Notes under the pieces: model-generated
What the model was told of the DNA's origin: nothing
The model's input: the letters and a program-made list of their open reading frames with translations, nothing else
Databases searched by the model: none
DNA from: SZUA-309 sp050185825
GTDB taxonomy: Bacteria > Pseudomonadota > Gammaproteobacteria > Pseudomonadales > Azotimanducaceae
Assembly: GCA_050185825.1 (NCBI GenBank)
Contig: JBFWZA010000008.1
Span: 1-64,000 of the forward strand
Direction: 5' to 3'
DNA length: 64,000 nucleotides
Made by a program: the position numbers and the translations under genes
Part shown: positions 7,706 through 16,553 of the stretch, in pieces
How positions within the stretch are numbered: the stretch's first letter is position 1
Layout: each line of letters begins with the position of its first letter

Positions 7706-8881
7706 ATGACCGGAAGCTCTGCACGCGGGCCTCTGCACGGGCTCAAGATCATAGAAATGGCCGGTATCGGCCCTGGTCCGATGTGCGCGATGTTGCTCGC
7801 GGATCTGGGCGCGGAAGTGATCCGTATCGATCGACCGGTCGCCGCGAATCTCGGCTTGCCGCGGGCAGCCGGATCCGATTTGCTGACGCGAGGAAGACGA
7901 TCGGTCGCCATCGATCTCAAATCTGCTGAAGGAATAGACATCGTCCTTCGCATGATCGAACGGGCCGATGCGCTGCTGGAGGGTTTTCGTCCGGGGGTCA
8001 TGGAGCGCCTCGGCCTGGGGCCTTCGGTGTGCCATCGGATAAACCCTCGGCTGGTATACGGCCGAATGACGGGTTGGGGCCAGGATGGGCCGCTGGCATC
8101 AGCAGCGGGGCACGATATCAACTACATTGCGCTGACCGGTGCGCTGCATGCGATCGGCAGAGAGGGGCAGGCGCCGTTGCATCCGCTGAACCTCGTCGGT
8201 GATTTCGGCGGCGGTGCGCTGTATCTCGCTTTCGGAATTCTCGCAGGCATTATCGAGTCCAGAGCATCCGGCTCTGGTCAGGTAGTCGATTGCGCGATGA
8301 CCGATGGCGCCGCTTCACTGATGACGATGTTCTACGGGATGTTGGCGGGCGGTCGCTGGCGTGAAGAACGCGGGACCAACGCCATAGACACGGGATCGCA
8401 CTTCTACAACGTATATGAAACGAAAGACGGAAAGTACGTATCCATCGGCTCGATCGAGCCGAAGTTCTATACCGAACTGATCGAGAGATTGGGATTGTCG
8501 GGTGAAGATCTGCCTGCCCAGCATGAGGCGACCAGCTGGCCCGTCATGAAGGACAGGTTCCAGTCCGTCTTCCGTACGAAGACGCGCGATGAATGGTGCG
8601 ATGTGATGGAAGGCAGTGATGTGTGTTTTGCCCCGGTTCTGTCTCTGGAAGAGAGTATGCGCCATCCACATAATGTCGCGAGAGGTACGTTTGTCGAGAT
8701 GGATGGCATTACCCAGCCCGGTCCTGCACCGCGTTTCAGCCGCACACCCGGAAAACTCGATCGTCCACCCTCGATTCCCGGTCAGCATTCCGAGGAGGTT
8801 CTGAGAGACTGGGGGTTCGATATGGCGGAAATTACGGCACTTACGGCCAGTGGAATCGTTGTGCAGGCGCAAACAGGATAG
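7706..8881 (+). CDS. Alpha-methylacyl-CoA racemase (CaiB/BaiF family III CoA transferase fold)
   Basis: The 391-residue protein has the family III CoA-transferase fold. The residues that set the racemase branch apart are visible: GHDINYIALTG, whose His is the expected catalytic base, and NLVGDFGGG, whose Asp is the second. Both match the pattern known from the mycobacterial racemase MCR. It would interconvert R and S 2-methylacyl-CoA esters so that an (S)-specific acyl-CoA dehydrogenase can act. It heads a tight run with two enoyl-CoA hydratases, a BadI-like hydrolase and an acyl-CoA dehydrogenase, which fits beta-oxidation of a methyl-branched or ring-substituted acid. A CoA-transferase role is the alternative. 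No strong ribosome site is visible. Confidence 0.85.
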   Translation: MTGSSARGPLHGLKIIEMAGIGPGPMCAMLLADLGAEVIRIDRPVAANLGLPRAAGSDLLTRGRRSVAIDLKSAEGIDIVLRMIERADALLEGFRPGVMERLGLGPSVCHRINPRLVYGRMTGWGQDGPLASAAGHDINYIALTGALHAIGREGQAPLHPLNLVGDFGGGALYLAFGILAGIIESRASGSGQVVDCAMTDGAASLMTMFYGMLAGGRWREERGTNAIDTGSHFYNVYETKDGKYVSIGSIEPKFYTELIERLGLSGEDLPAQHEATSWPVMKDRFQSVFRTKTRDEWCDVMEGSDVCFAPVLSLEESMRHPHNVARGTFVEMDGITQPGPAPRFSRTPGKLDRPPSIPGQHSEEVLRDWGFDMAEITALTASGIVVQAQTG

Positions 8882-8892
8882 CGAGATTGAGC

Positions 8893-9705
8893 ATGGGCAG
8901 ATCGGAGAATTCCAACAAGGTATCCGTGAGCATTGGTGACGATTACGTCGCCACGGTCGAGTTCAGCAATGGTGAGTTCAACTTTTTCGACATGGACATG
9001 CTGATCGGCCTGGCCGAGGCCTTTGGGGCACTAGATCAGGAAGCAAAATGTCGGGCCATCGTATTGTGCTCGTCCGGAAAGGCGTTTTGTGCAGGCGCCG
9101 ATTTTCGGGGTGGGCGCCAGGGTGCACGCCCGCAGGGATTGCAGTCACAGGACTCTGATGGAAGTGTGAGCGGCCATCTCTATGACCAGGCCGTGCGATT
9201 GTTCGCAACGAAGAAGCCGATTGTCACTGCAGTGCACGGCGCTGCCGTTGGTGGTGGTCTCGGACTCGCTCTGGTGGGAGATCTCAGGGTTGGATGCCCT
9301 GAGTCACGTTTCGCGGCTAACTTTACGCAGCTTGGTATTCACCCTGGCTTCGGTCTTTCGTTCACGCTACCCCGCATCGTAGGGCAACAGGCAGCCTACG
9401 ATCTGTTCTACACGGGCCGACGGGTTCGGGGGGATGAGGCGCTGGAGATCGGATTGCTTGATCAAATGGTGCCTCAGGAAGCAGTGAGAGCGGTGGCAAT
9501 TGAACGAGCCGCGGCGATCGCCGGTGCTGCTCCGTTGGCGGTCATGTCCGTGCGTGAGACCCTTCGCGGTCACTTCGCGCAGGAAGTGCGCGCGGCTACC
9601 GACCGGGAACTCGCTGAGCAGAACTGGCTGCTGAAGACAAATGATGCAAGAGAGGGTGTGACGGCGGTGGCTGAACGCAGGGCGGGGCGCTTTACAGGCA
9701 CCTGA
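8893..9705 (+). CDS. Enoyl-CoA hydratase/isomerase family protein
   Basis: This crotonase-fold protein of about 270 residues has the oxyanion-hole segments KAFCAGADF (first NH) and AAVGGGLGLAL (second NH). The region that usually holds the catalytic glutamates reads FTQLGIHPGFG: the expected Glu of the first site is not obvious, so isomerase or hydrolase chemistry is possible. I chose ATG at 8893; TTG at 8887 is an in-frame alternative. It starts 11 bases after the racemase gene, so is operonic. It presumably acts on the CoA ester produced by the neighbouring dehydrogenase. Confidence 0.85.
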   Translation: MGRSENSNKVSVSIGDDYVATVEFSNGEFNFFDMDMLIGLAEAFGALDQEAKCRAIVLCSSGKAFCAGADFRGGRQGARPQGLQSQDSDGSVSGHLYDQAVRLFATKKPIVTAVHGAAVGGGLGLALVGDLRVGCPESRFAANFTQLGIHPGFGLSFTLPRIVGQQAAYDLFYTGRRVRGDEALEIGLLDQMVPQEAVRAVAIERAAAIAGAAPLAVMSVRETLRGHFAQEVRAATDRELAEQNWLLKTNDAREGVTAVAERRAGRFTGT

Positions 9706-9785
9706 GATTGCGGTTTCGCCTGCGTCGGGACTCCAGCCCCTGCCAGCGGATTGGCGATGGACAAATCATAGTTAGAGGGATTCTC

Positions 9786-10577
9786 TTGGAATACGACGAC
9801 GTCATCTACGAAAAGAGCGCTGGTACCGCTGTCATCAGGATCAATCGGCCTTCCGTCTATAACGCGTTTCGTCCCAGAACGGTCGTCGAACTTCTGGATG
9901 CGTTTCAGGAGGCGGGATGGGACCGTGACGTCGGCTGCATCGTGCTCACAGGCACGGGAGACAAGGCGTTCTGCACCGGTGGAGATCAGTCCGATCATGA
10001 GGGAGGTTACGGCGATGGCAGCGTGCGCGGTACGATCGGCATGCCGGTTGAGGAATTGCACAGCATAATCAGAGACGTCCCCAAGCCGGTGATCGCGAAG
10101 GTCAGAGGCTATGCGATCGGAGGCGGCAACGTTCTGGCAACCCTTTGCGATCTGACGATCGCCAGCGACACCGCGATATTCGGACAGGTGGGACCCAAGA
10201 TGGGATCCGTGGATCCGGGCTTCGGTACGGCATACCTTGCAAGGGTGGTTGGCGAGAAGAAGGCGCGCGAGATCTGGTATCTGTGCCGTCGCTATTCCGC
10301 CGCAGAGGCTCTGGAGATGGGGCTCGTCAACGCGGTGGTTCCGGACGATCAGCTCGATGCCGAGGTCGACGCCTGGACTGCCGAAATCAACGAACGCAGT
10401 CCGACTGCCATTGCGATCGCAAAACGGTCGTTCAATCTCGATACGGAGTCGATTCGTGGCATCGGTGCAATGGGTATGCAAGCTCTCAAGCTCTACTACG
10501 ATACCGATGAATCGAAGGAAGGTGTGCGGGCACTCAACGAAAAACGCCCGCCGCAGTTCCGCAAGTTTGTGACCTGA
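9786..10577 (+). CDS. badI: 2-ketocyclohexanecarboxyl-CoA hydrolase (BadI-like)
   Basis: The protein is a crotonase-superfamily enzyme close to BadI, which opens the ring of 2-oxocyclohexane-1-carboxyl-CoA to pimeloyl-CoA. Features I recognise are FCTGGDQSDHEGGY, EELHSIIRDVPKPVIA, GYAIGGGNVLATL, GQVGPKMGSVDPGFGTAYLARVVGEKK (split across two loops) and the tail YYDTDESKEGV. MenB is the nearest alternative, but its tail differs and no menaquinone genes are present. Start is set at TTG 9786, which has GAGGG seven bases upstream and yields the family's usual N-terminus (263 residues). The stop overlaps the next start (TGATG). Confidence 0.88.
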   Translation: MEYDDVIYEKSAGTAVIRINRPSVYNAFRPRTVVELLDAFQEAGWDRDVGCIVLTGTGDKAFCTGGDQSDHEGGYGDGSVRGTIGMPVEELHSIIRDVPKPVIAKVRGYAIGGGNVLATLCDLTIASDTAIFGQVGPKMGSVDPGFGTAYLARVVGEKKAREIWYLCRRYSAAEALEMGLVNAVVPDDQLDAEVDAWTAEINERSPTAIAIAKRSFNLDTESIRGIGAMGMQALKLYYDTDESKEGVRALNEKRPPQFRKFVT

Positions 10578-11731
10578 TGAACTTCGCGTTTTCCGTCGAT
10601 CAGCGATCAATCGCCGACGTTGCGCGCCGGTTCGCAGCAGAGCAACTCGCACCCTTTTATTCAGAACGTGAGCGGGAAGGCCGCATCGCACCGGAGGTCA
10701 TCCGCCGGATGGGTGAGCTCGGACTGATCGGTGCGGAGCTGCCGGCTGGCTATGGTGGGCTCGGGATCAGCGGAGTGAGTGCCGGCGTGATCATCGAAGA
10801 GATTGCCTATGCAGACATCAATGTCGCCTACGTGCAGCTCCTTGCCTCTCTGAACGGCGCGATGCTTGCGGCTCATGCCGCGGAAGCAGCAGCATCGGAG
10901 TTCATCCCGCGCATGTGCGCGGGCGAGTGCATCATGGCGCTCGCGCTCACGGAACCAGGTGGCGGTTCGGATGCTGCGCATCTCACCACCCGCGCCCGTA
11001 AGCGGAGAGGCGATTATCTGGTAAGCGGAGAAAAGACTTCGATCTCGATGGCGGAGCAAGCTGATCACGCGCTGCTTTTTGCCCGCACTGATCCTGAGGT
11101 CAAAGGTGCCGGCGGCGTGACCGCGTTCATTGTACCGTTGGACGCACCCGGAGTTGCACGCTCCACGACTTCGGACGTCGGATCCGGAGCCGTGGGGCGG
11201 GGATCGATCTTTCTCGAGGAGGTCGTGGTCCCGGCAGGGTATCGGGTAGGGGAGGAAGGGCAGGGGTTTCGTCAGGTGATGCAGGGCTTCGATTACAGCC
11301 GTGCCCTGATCGGCCTGCAGTGTCTTGCCCCGGCACGGGCATCCGTGGCGGAGACCTGGGACTACGTTGCCGAGCGCCGGGCTTTTGGCCATCCGCTTGC
11401 GCGATACCAGGGCGTCACCGAACCGCTGGCGGAAGCCGAGACCCAGCTCGAGGCGGCGCGTCTGCTGTGCTTCAAGACGCTCTGGATGCGTGACGAAAAG
11501 CTGTCACACACTCGAGAGGCGGCGATGTGCAAATGGTGGGCTCCGAAAACGGCCTTCGAGGCCATTCATCAGTGCCTGCTGCTGCATGGTCACGGTGGCT
11601 ACTCGCGTGATTTACCGCACCAGCAGCGGTTGCGCGACGTGCTGGGTCTGCAGATTGGTGACGGTACTCAGCAGATTCAGAAAATGATCATCGCCCGGGA
11701 GAAAGTCGGCCGGATCGCCGTGCCATATTGA
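10577..11731 (+). CDS. Acyl-CoA dehydrogenase (cyclohexanecarboxyl-CoA dehydrogenase-like context)
   Basis: The 384-residue FAD-dependent dehydrogenase has the domain order of the family: alpha-helical N-domain, central beta-domain with LALTEPGGGSDA, and C-terminal helical bundle with RRAFGHPLARYQ and LHGHGGYSRD. The catalytic base position in the last helix needs alignment. It would introduce the alpha-beta double bond into an acyl-CoA and pass electrons to ETF, whose genes are not in the window. It is translationally coupled to badI upstream, and by context may be the equivalent of BadJ/AliB in the alicyclic acid route; that assignment is inference. Confidence 0.87.
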   Translation: MNFAFSVDQRSIADVARRFAAEQLAPFYSEREREGRIAPEVIRRMGELGLIGAELPAGYGGLGISGVSAGVIIEEIAYADINVAYVQLLASLNGAMLAAHAAEAAASEFIPRMCAGECIMALALTEPGGGSDAAHLTTRARKRRGDYLVSGEKTSISMAEQADHALLFARTDPEVKGAGGVTAFIVPLDAPGVARSTTSDVGSGAVGRGSIFLEEVVVPAGYRVGEEGQGFRQVMQGFDYSRALIGLQCLAPARASVAETWDYVAERRAFGHPLARYQGVTEPLAEAETQLEAARLLCFKTLWMRDEKLSHTREAAMCKWWAPKTAFEAIHQCLLLHGHGGYSRDLPHQQRLRDVLGLQIGDGTQQIQKMIIAREKVGRIAVPY

Positions 11732-11765
11732 ACCATTGCCAGCAAGCCAGATTCAGGATCTGATC

Positions 11766-12545
11766 GTGAGCGGACCTACCGTTGAGTATAAGTCGATTGA
11801 GCGCGTTGCCGTGCTCAGTATGAACCGGCCCGACAAGTTCAACTGCATTTCTACCAGCCTGCTGGCAGATCTTGCGCAGGGACTCGAAGAGGCCGAAGCC
11901 GACGACAATATTCGCGCGGTTTTGCTGCGCGCCAATGGCCCCCATTTCTGCACGGGAGCCGATCTGGACGAAGTTCGCTCACACAGCCGCACAGAATCGG
12001 CGCTTCACGAGTTCATCGGTGATGGGCATGCGGTGATGCGTCGCCTCGAGCAGTCTGACCTTCCGGTGGTCGCAGCGATCCGGGGATACTGCCTGGCGGG
12101 CGGCCTCGAGCTTGCGATGTGCGCCGACGTGGTGATCGCGGCTGATGACGTCCGTCTGGGATGTCAGCACGTCCGCTACGGTCTCGTTCCAGGATGGGGT
12201 GGTACGCAGCGCCTGCCGCGCCTGGTCGGTCTGCGGCGGGCACTCGATCTGATGTATTCCGGACGCTGGCTCGAGGCCGGCGAAGCGTTCGACTGGGGGC
12301 TGGTGAATCGTGTCGTCGATACCGCTGAGCTCGAGACCAGAGCGTTGGCGTACGCCAGTGAGCTATCGAGCCGAAACCCCGAGGGCATTGCGGCAATGAA
12401 GCGGCTTGCTCGCGAGGGCCTGGAAAGGCCACTGGACGAAGCGCTGGCCCGGGAACAGCAGGTTGCAGTGCCGGCGTTGCGTAGCGAAAACGTCGCCGAG
12501 GGATTACGGGCGTTTCGCGAGCGACGCGAGCCGATATTCAAGTGA
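11766..12545 (+). CDS. Enoyl-CoA hydratase
   Basis: This 259-residue crotonase has GPHFCTGADL and GYCLAGGLELAMCAD for the oxyanion hole. It also has the segment RYGLVPGWGGTQRL, a typical hydratase arrangement, and a C-terminal EGLRAFRERREPIF. I prefer GTG at 11766 (AGGA eight bases upstream) over TTG at 11736, because the shorter form gives a normal distance to the first beta-strand; the longer form would add ten residues. It is last in the plus-strand operon and could be the BadK-like hydratase acting between the dehydrogenase and BadH. General beta-oxidation use is equally possible. Confidence 0.87.
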   Translation: MSGPTVEYKSIERVAVLSMNRPDKFNCISTSLLADLAQGLEEAEADDNIRAVLLRANGPHFCTGADLDEVRSHSRTESALHEFIGDGHAVMRRLEQSDLPVVAAIRGYCLAGGLELAMCADVVIAADDVRLGCQHVRYGLVPGWGGTQRLPRLVGLRRALDLMYSGRWLEAGEAFDWGLVNRVVDTAELETRALAYASELSSRNPEGIAAMKRLAREGLERPLDEALAREQQVAVPALRSENVAEGLRAFRERREPIFK

Positions 12546-12639
12546 GGTGCTCAAACTGGCGTACCCACTGACCCGATGATGTGCGCTGTCAGAGGGAGCC
12601 TTGGTACCGCCCTATCCCTGCCGGACGCCATTACCTGAG

Positions 12640-13893
12640 TCAACGTGGATGGACCTGAACCGGTAATTTTGTGTAGCCGCGGATGAGATTGGAAAGACTT
12701 CTCTCTGGTTCGCCGACAACCTCGATCATGTGAAAGCGTTTGCCGATCTCTTCCCAGAGTACGCGAAGCTGCAACTCCGCCACCCGGTTTCCCATGCAGC
12801 GATGGATGCCGAATCCGAACGAGAGATGCTGACGCGCGTTGGACCGGTCGATGATGAGCCGGTCGGCGTCCTCGAAAACGCTCTCATCGCGGTTACCGGA
12901 CACATACCACATGACTACTCGATCGCCCTCGCGGATCTGTTGACCGTTGACTTCAACATCCCTTGTTGCAGTCCTGCGCATATAGGCAAGCGGTGTCTGC
13001 CAGCGAATGATTTCTGCGATCATGTTCGGGATGATCGATGGGTCGAGTCGGAGCCTTTCGTACTGATCAGGGAACCGGTTCAGCGCCAAAACGCCGCCGG
13101 AGATCGAGTTTCGGGTTGTATCGTTCCCTCCCACGATCAGAAGCAGCAGATTGCCGAGAAACTCCATGTCCGGCATGTTCCGGGTTGCGGGATCGTGCGC
13201 CAGCATCGACAGCAGGTCTGCGCCAGGCGGACTGGATTCCCTTGCCTGGCGTAATGTTTTGAAGTAGCTCAGGCACTCGAAGAGCTCTTCCAGGCGTTGT
13301 TCGTGCGACTCGACCAGGCCGGCTTTGATCGGTGATGTGGCAACATCAGACCAGCGTGTGAGTTTGCGCCGTTCATCGAATGGAAAGTCGAACAGCGTCG
13401 CAAGCATCTGAGTGGTCAGTTCGATGGAAACACGGTCCACCCAGTTGAATGTTTCTCCCACTGGAAGGCCTTCGAGAATGTCGATGACACGGCGGCGAAT
13501 GGTTGGTTCAAGGCTTGCCAGATTGCGTGGCGCCGCCACTGGCGCTACCGCTCTGCGCTGCTCGTTGTGTTTCGGTTGATCCATCGCGATGAACATGGGC
13601 AATGACTCACCGGGCAGGAGATCGTCGAGTCCGATTGTCGGCTCTGATGAAAAACTGCCGTGATCCATGTCGATGGCCTTGATCAGATCATATGCCGTAA
13701 CAGACCAGAATGGTCCGACCTTGCTGTGCTCGTGGAAATGGACCGGCTTCTCGCGGCGCAATCGTTCGAAGTAGGGCCATAGAGTATCGTCGCGGAACAG
13801 GTTCCAGTGACTGACGTCGATGTGTTCCAAGGGTATTGAATATGCGTGTTCACGTGCTTGTGAAAGCGTGAGGTCGTGGTCTGTTGCATTCAT
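12640..13893 (-). CDS. Cytochrome P450, CYP153-type
   Basis: The 417-residue soluble bacterial P450 carries the I-helix GGNDTTRNSISGG, which I associate with CYP153 (terminal hydroxylases of alkanes, cycloalkanes and some terpenes). It also has EIIRWQTPLAYMRRT for the ExxR-containing region and following strand, and the haem loop FGFGIHRCMGNR with C366. It needs a ferredoxin and reductase, and none are encoded in the window. It is divergent from the SDR-like gene at 14038 with a candidate MarR operator between them. It is a paralogue of the P450 at 23084-24382. Subfamily placement rests on motifs only. Confidence 0.92.
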   Translation of the reverse strand: MNATDHDLTLSQAREHAYSIPLEHIDVSHWNLFRDDTLWPYFERLRREKPVHFHEHSKVGPFWSVTAYDLIKAIDMDHGSFSSEPTIGLDDLLPGESLPMFIAMDQPKHNEQRRAVAPVAAPRNLASLEPTIRRRVIDILEGLPVGETFNWVDRVSIELTTQMLATLFDFPFDERRKLTRWSDVATSPIKAGLVESHEQRLEELFECLSYFKTLRQARESSPPGADLLSMLAHDPATRNMPDMEFLGNLLLLIVGGNDTTRNSISGGVLALNRFPDQYERLRLDPSIIPNMIAEIIRWQTPLAYMRRTATRDVEVNGQQIREGDRVVMWYVSGNRDESVFEDADRLIIDRSNARQHLSFGFGIHRCMGNRVAELQLRVLWEEIGKRFHMIEVVGEPERSLSNLIRGYTKLPVQVHPR

Positions 13894-13926
13894 GAGATAG
13901 ATACACCTATCCTGCCAGGGCGGAAT

Positions 13927-13940
13927 GTAAGGAAGCTTAT
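13927..13940. promoter_or_regulatory. Candidate MarR operator, site 2
   Basis: GTAAGGAAGCTTAT carries a perfect TAAG-N4-CTTA core. It sits 34 bases upstream of the P450 start (minus strand) and about 100 bases upstream of the SDR-like gene at 14038. Confidence 0.5.
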
Positions 13941-14037
13941 TAACCGTTCGTGGCTGTTTTACACGAATGCTGAGGCTTTGGCGAGGCCGATTCGTTGTCG
14001 AAGAAAGCCCTGATCAAACCTGAGATGAGGAGAGAAG

Positions 14038-14781
14038 ATGGATCTGAAAATCGCGGGAAAGTGCGCTGCAGTGGCCGGGGCGACCAAAGGACTCGGATTC
14101 GCGGCAGCCAGATCGCTGGCGGCGGAAGGCGTCAGAGTGGCAATTTGCGGTCGTGACGAGGAGCGGCTCAAACGAGCAGTGCGCGGGATTGTCGGTGATG
14201 TGACTGGTATCAGGAAAGACGTTTCGACACCAGCTGGCGCCGCCGAGTTCGTGGAGGAAGCCATCCGGCAGTTGGGTCAGGTGGATATCCTCGTTCCAAA
14301 TGCCGGTGGACCCGCACCGGGGGCACCCAGTACCACCAGTATCGAGGCCTATCAGGAGGCCGTGAATCTGAACCTGTTCTCGACGATCGCAATGTGCAAT
14401 GCGGCCGTCCCGGGAATGCGTGAACGGAAATGGGGACGCATCGCGGCGATCACCTCCCATGCCGTTCGCCAGCCCAGTGCGTTCATTGCTGCTTCTGTGA
14501 CCGCGCGTGCGGGAATCACCGGCTACCTTAAGGCATTGAGCAATGAGGTGGCGCGGGATGGGGTAACCGTCAATTCGGTGCAACCAGGCGCTCATGCGAC
14601 CGACAGGATGAAGGAACTTGGTATCGATCTGGATCGGATGGCGCAGTCCATACCGCTGGGATTCCTCGGAGGAGCTGAGGAGTTCGGCGATATCGTTGCC
14701 TTCATGTGCTCAGCGTCCTCCAACTTCGTAACCGGCACCAGTGTGCTGGTCGATGGCGGGGCTTACCCTGGACTCGTTTAA
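14038..14781 (+). CDS. SDR-like protein with a substituted active site
   Basis: This 247-residue Rossmann protein begins with AGATKGLG (residues 13-20) and ends with the usual VDGGAYPG. The serine of the SDR tetrad is kept (S140), but the residues 13 and 17 positions later are S153 and R157 (AASVTARAG) instead of Tyr and Lys. Classical reductase chemistry is therefore unlikely unless another residue replaces the tyrosine. I recall a subfamily with a similar S...R pattern annotated as FabG-like. Role here is unknown; it could be a non-redox or structural paralogue. GATGAGGAGAGAAG gives a strong ribosome site. Confidence 0.82.
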   Translation: MDLKIAGKCAAVAGATKGLGFAAARSLAAEGVRVAICGRDEERLKRAVRGIVGDVTGIRKDVSTPAGAAEFVEEAIRQLGQVDILVPNAGGPAPGAPSTTSIEAYQEAVNLNLFSTIAMCNAAVPGMRERKWGRIAAITSHAVRQPSAFIAASVTARAGITGYLKALSNEVARDGVTVNSVQPGAHATDRMKELGIDLDRMAQSIPLGFLGGAEEFGDIVAFMCSASSNFVTGTSVLVDGGAYPGLV

Positions 14782-14830
14782 TCCCCGGCCTGACATCGAT
14801 CAACTGATAAAGCGCACTATTGTGTTCTGA

Positions 14831-16291
14831 TTACCCGAACAACTTCTTGGCAGCATCGGAGAGCTCGTCGCGGAAATCCGGGTGCGCGACGGCTATCAGC
14901 TCATGCGCGCGCTCCCGATGACTCTTCCCGAGGAGGCGGGCAACGCCGTATTCCGTGACGACCATATCTGCATAGAATCGCGGTATGGTGACCAGAGAAC
15001 CCTTTTCAAGTTGCGGGACAATGCGCGAGACGACGCCGTCCAGAGCGGTGGCGGGAAGCAGAGTGATTGCCTTTCCGCCCTTGGACAGAAAGGCGCCAAT
15101 GTGGTTCTCAGGCTGGCCGCCGGTACCGTTTATCATGCGGGCGCCGAACACAGATTCGGAATTGATCTGGCCGGTGAGATCGACGGAAAGAGCGTTGTTG
15201 ATCGAGACCTGGCGATCATTCGCTGCGATACGCCGTACATCCAGAATGAACTCGGGATCGAACAGCTGGAACGAGGGATTGTCTCTTATGATCTCGAAAT
15301 CAGCATCGCTGCCACCACTCCAGGCTGCTGCAGCCACAATGCCGGGGAGCTGGTTCTTGTACTTTCCGTTGAGGATGCCTTTCTCCACAAGCCCGGCGGT
15401 TCCTGGTGCGATCAGCTCCGTATGCATGCCGAGATCGTTCTTCCCGTCGAATACTCCCAGTCCTACCATCAAGCTGGATGGTTCTCCGACACCGATCTGC
15501 ACACAGTCCCCATCGGAGATCAATGGTGCCAGATGCCTCGCGATGGCTCGGTACGCTTCTGGGGGCTCACCAAGTCCGAGCTGATTTTCCAGTGCAGCTG
15601 GATCGAAAACGGTGAGCATCGGGAAAATCAATCGTAGCCGTTCCTGGGGAATGCGTGGAATCAGAGCCGCCATATGCTCTCTGAACTCGGGCTTGATCTT
15701 CTTCAACTCGTCTTCGATTTCAGACTGAGTGATCACACGGACATCGGCCTCAATGAAGTGATCGATTTCCGAAACGTGCGCGAAAACATCGCCGTGAACC
15801 TTGATCATCGTCTTGTCGACTTCAGCGATGGAGAGACCAGCTCGACGTACCAGACTGCGCTTGGTCCAGTGATGCGGGCCGAAGTGGACGTAGCCTGCGT
15901 CGTTCGGGGGAGAGCACGTTACGATTGCCACGTCTGGCCTGCGAGCACCGGGACGCTCCTCGTCTACGGGTTTAAAACAGGTCGAGAAGAGGTTGGGTAG
16001 GTACGAGGCGCGTAGTTCATCGTGAGCGGGCCGCCCGAAGTCACCGATGAAGATCTCGAAATCTATATTGAAAGAACCCTCACTGCCGAGTTCGAACCAG
16101 CCAGGGTTGTGGGTCGGGGCGTTCAGCTGAATGCGAACGTCCTGGAGTTCGTCCCGACGATCCCAGAGGGCGTTCAGAACGGATCGTGGCGCGAAGATGG
16201 GTACGTTAACGGTACTACCGCTTTGAATGGACTCGACGGCCCGTTCCGGTGTAGTCAGCCGGCTTGCGTAGATTGACTGCCACTTGCCCAT
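14831..16291 (-). CDS. Acetyl-CoA hydrolase/transferase family CoA-transferase
   Basis: The 486-residue protein of the class I CoA-transferase fold (acetyl-CoA hydrolase, 4-hydroxybutyrate CoA-transferase group) has the glutamate segment QINSESVFG, whose Glu forms the CoA thioester intermediate. GQPENHIGAFLSKGGK and a C-terminal VVTEYGVARLLG follow, the last typical of the family. It would load CoA onto a carboxylic acid pathway intermediate using acetyl- or another acyl-CoA as donor. GAGAGGGAAG precedes the ATG. It is divergent from the SDR at 16554 with a weaker copy of the palindromic operator between them. Confidence 0.88.
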   Translation of the reverse strand: MGKWQSIYASRLTTPERAVESIQSGSTVNVPIFAPRSVLNALWDRRDELQDVRIQLNAPTHNPGWFELGSEGSFNIDFEIFIGDFGRPAHDELRASYLPNLFSTCFKPVDEERPGARRPDVAIVTCSPPNDAGYVHFGPHHWTKRSLVRRAGLSIAEVDKTMIKVHGDVFAHVSEIDHFIEADVRVITQSEIEDELKKIKPEFREHMAALIPRIPQERLRLIFPMLTVFDPAALENQLGLGEPPEAYRAIARHLAPLISDGDCVQIGVGEPSSLMVGLGVFDGKNDLGMHTELIAPGTAGLVEKGILNGKYKNQLPGIVAAAAWSGGSDADFEIIRDNPSFQLFDPEFILDVRRIAANDRQVSINNALSVDLTGQINSESVFGARMINGTGGQPENHIGAFLSKGGKAITLLPATALDGVVSRIVPQLEKGSLVTIPRFYADMVVTEYGVARLLGKSHRERAHELIAVAHPDFRDELSDAAKKLFG

Positions 16292-16403
16292 CGTGTCTTC
16301 CCTCTCGAAATTCGATGACGGTATGACGAGGAATCGAATCGTTTGGTACGATCTCGAGTTCGCTTCGTCTTAGCGAGCGTTTCAGATACGCCGCTTCCAT
16401 ATT

Positions 16404-16417
16404 GTACGGCCAATTAC
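16404..16417. promoter_or_regulatory. Weak candidate operator with extended palindrome
   Basis: GTACGGCCAATTAC has two mismatches to GTAAG-N4-CTTAC but lies inside a longer palindrome, ATTGTA-N8-TACAAT. It sits in the divergent region between the CoA-transferase (16291) and SDR (16554) genes. It could bind the same MarR or another regulator. Confidence 0.35.
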
Positions 16418-16553
16418 AATATACGAAAGGGCATTGAACGCGGACCATCCGCGCGGAGCGGATACCGAACTGGGAGCAGCAGCGGTGAGCACGGTTCGCT
16501 CTCACTTTGCCGATCGGTCGGGTTCCTGGCTAGAAGAAACAGGAGATGCTGCA

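Noticed and set aside
9786..10577. MenB (naphthoate synthase) for the BadI-like gene
   Set aside because: The C-terminal YYDTDESKEGV and EELHSIIRDVPKP segments match BadI as I recall it, and no menaquinone genes are present.
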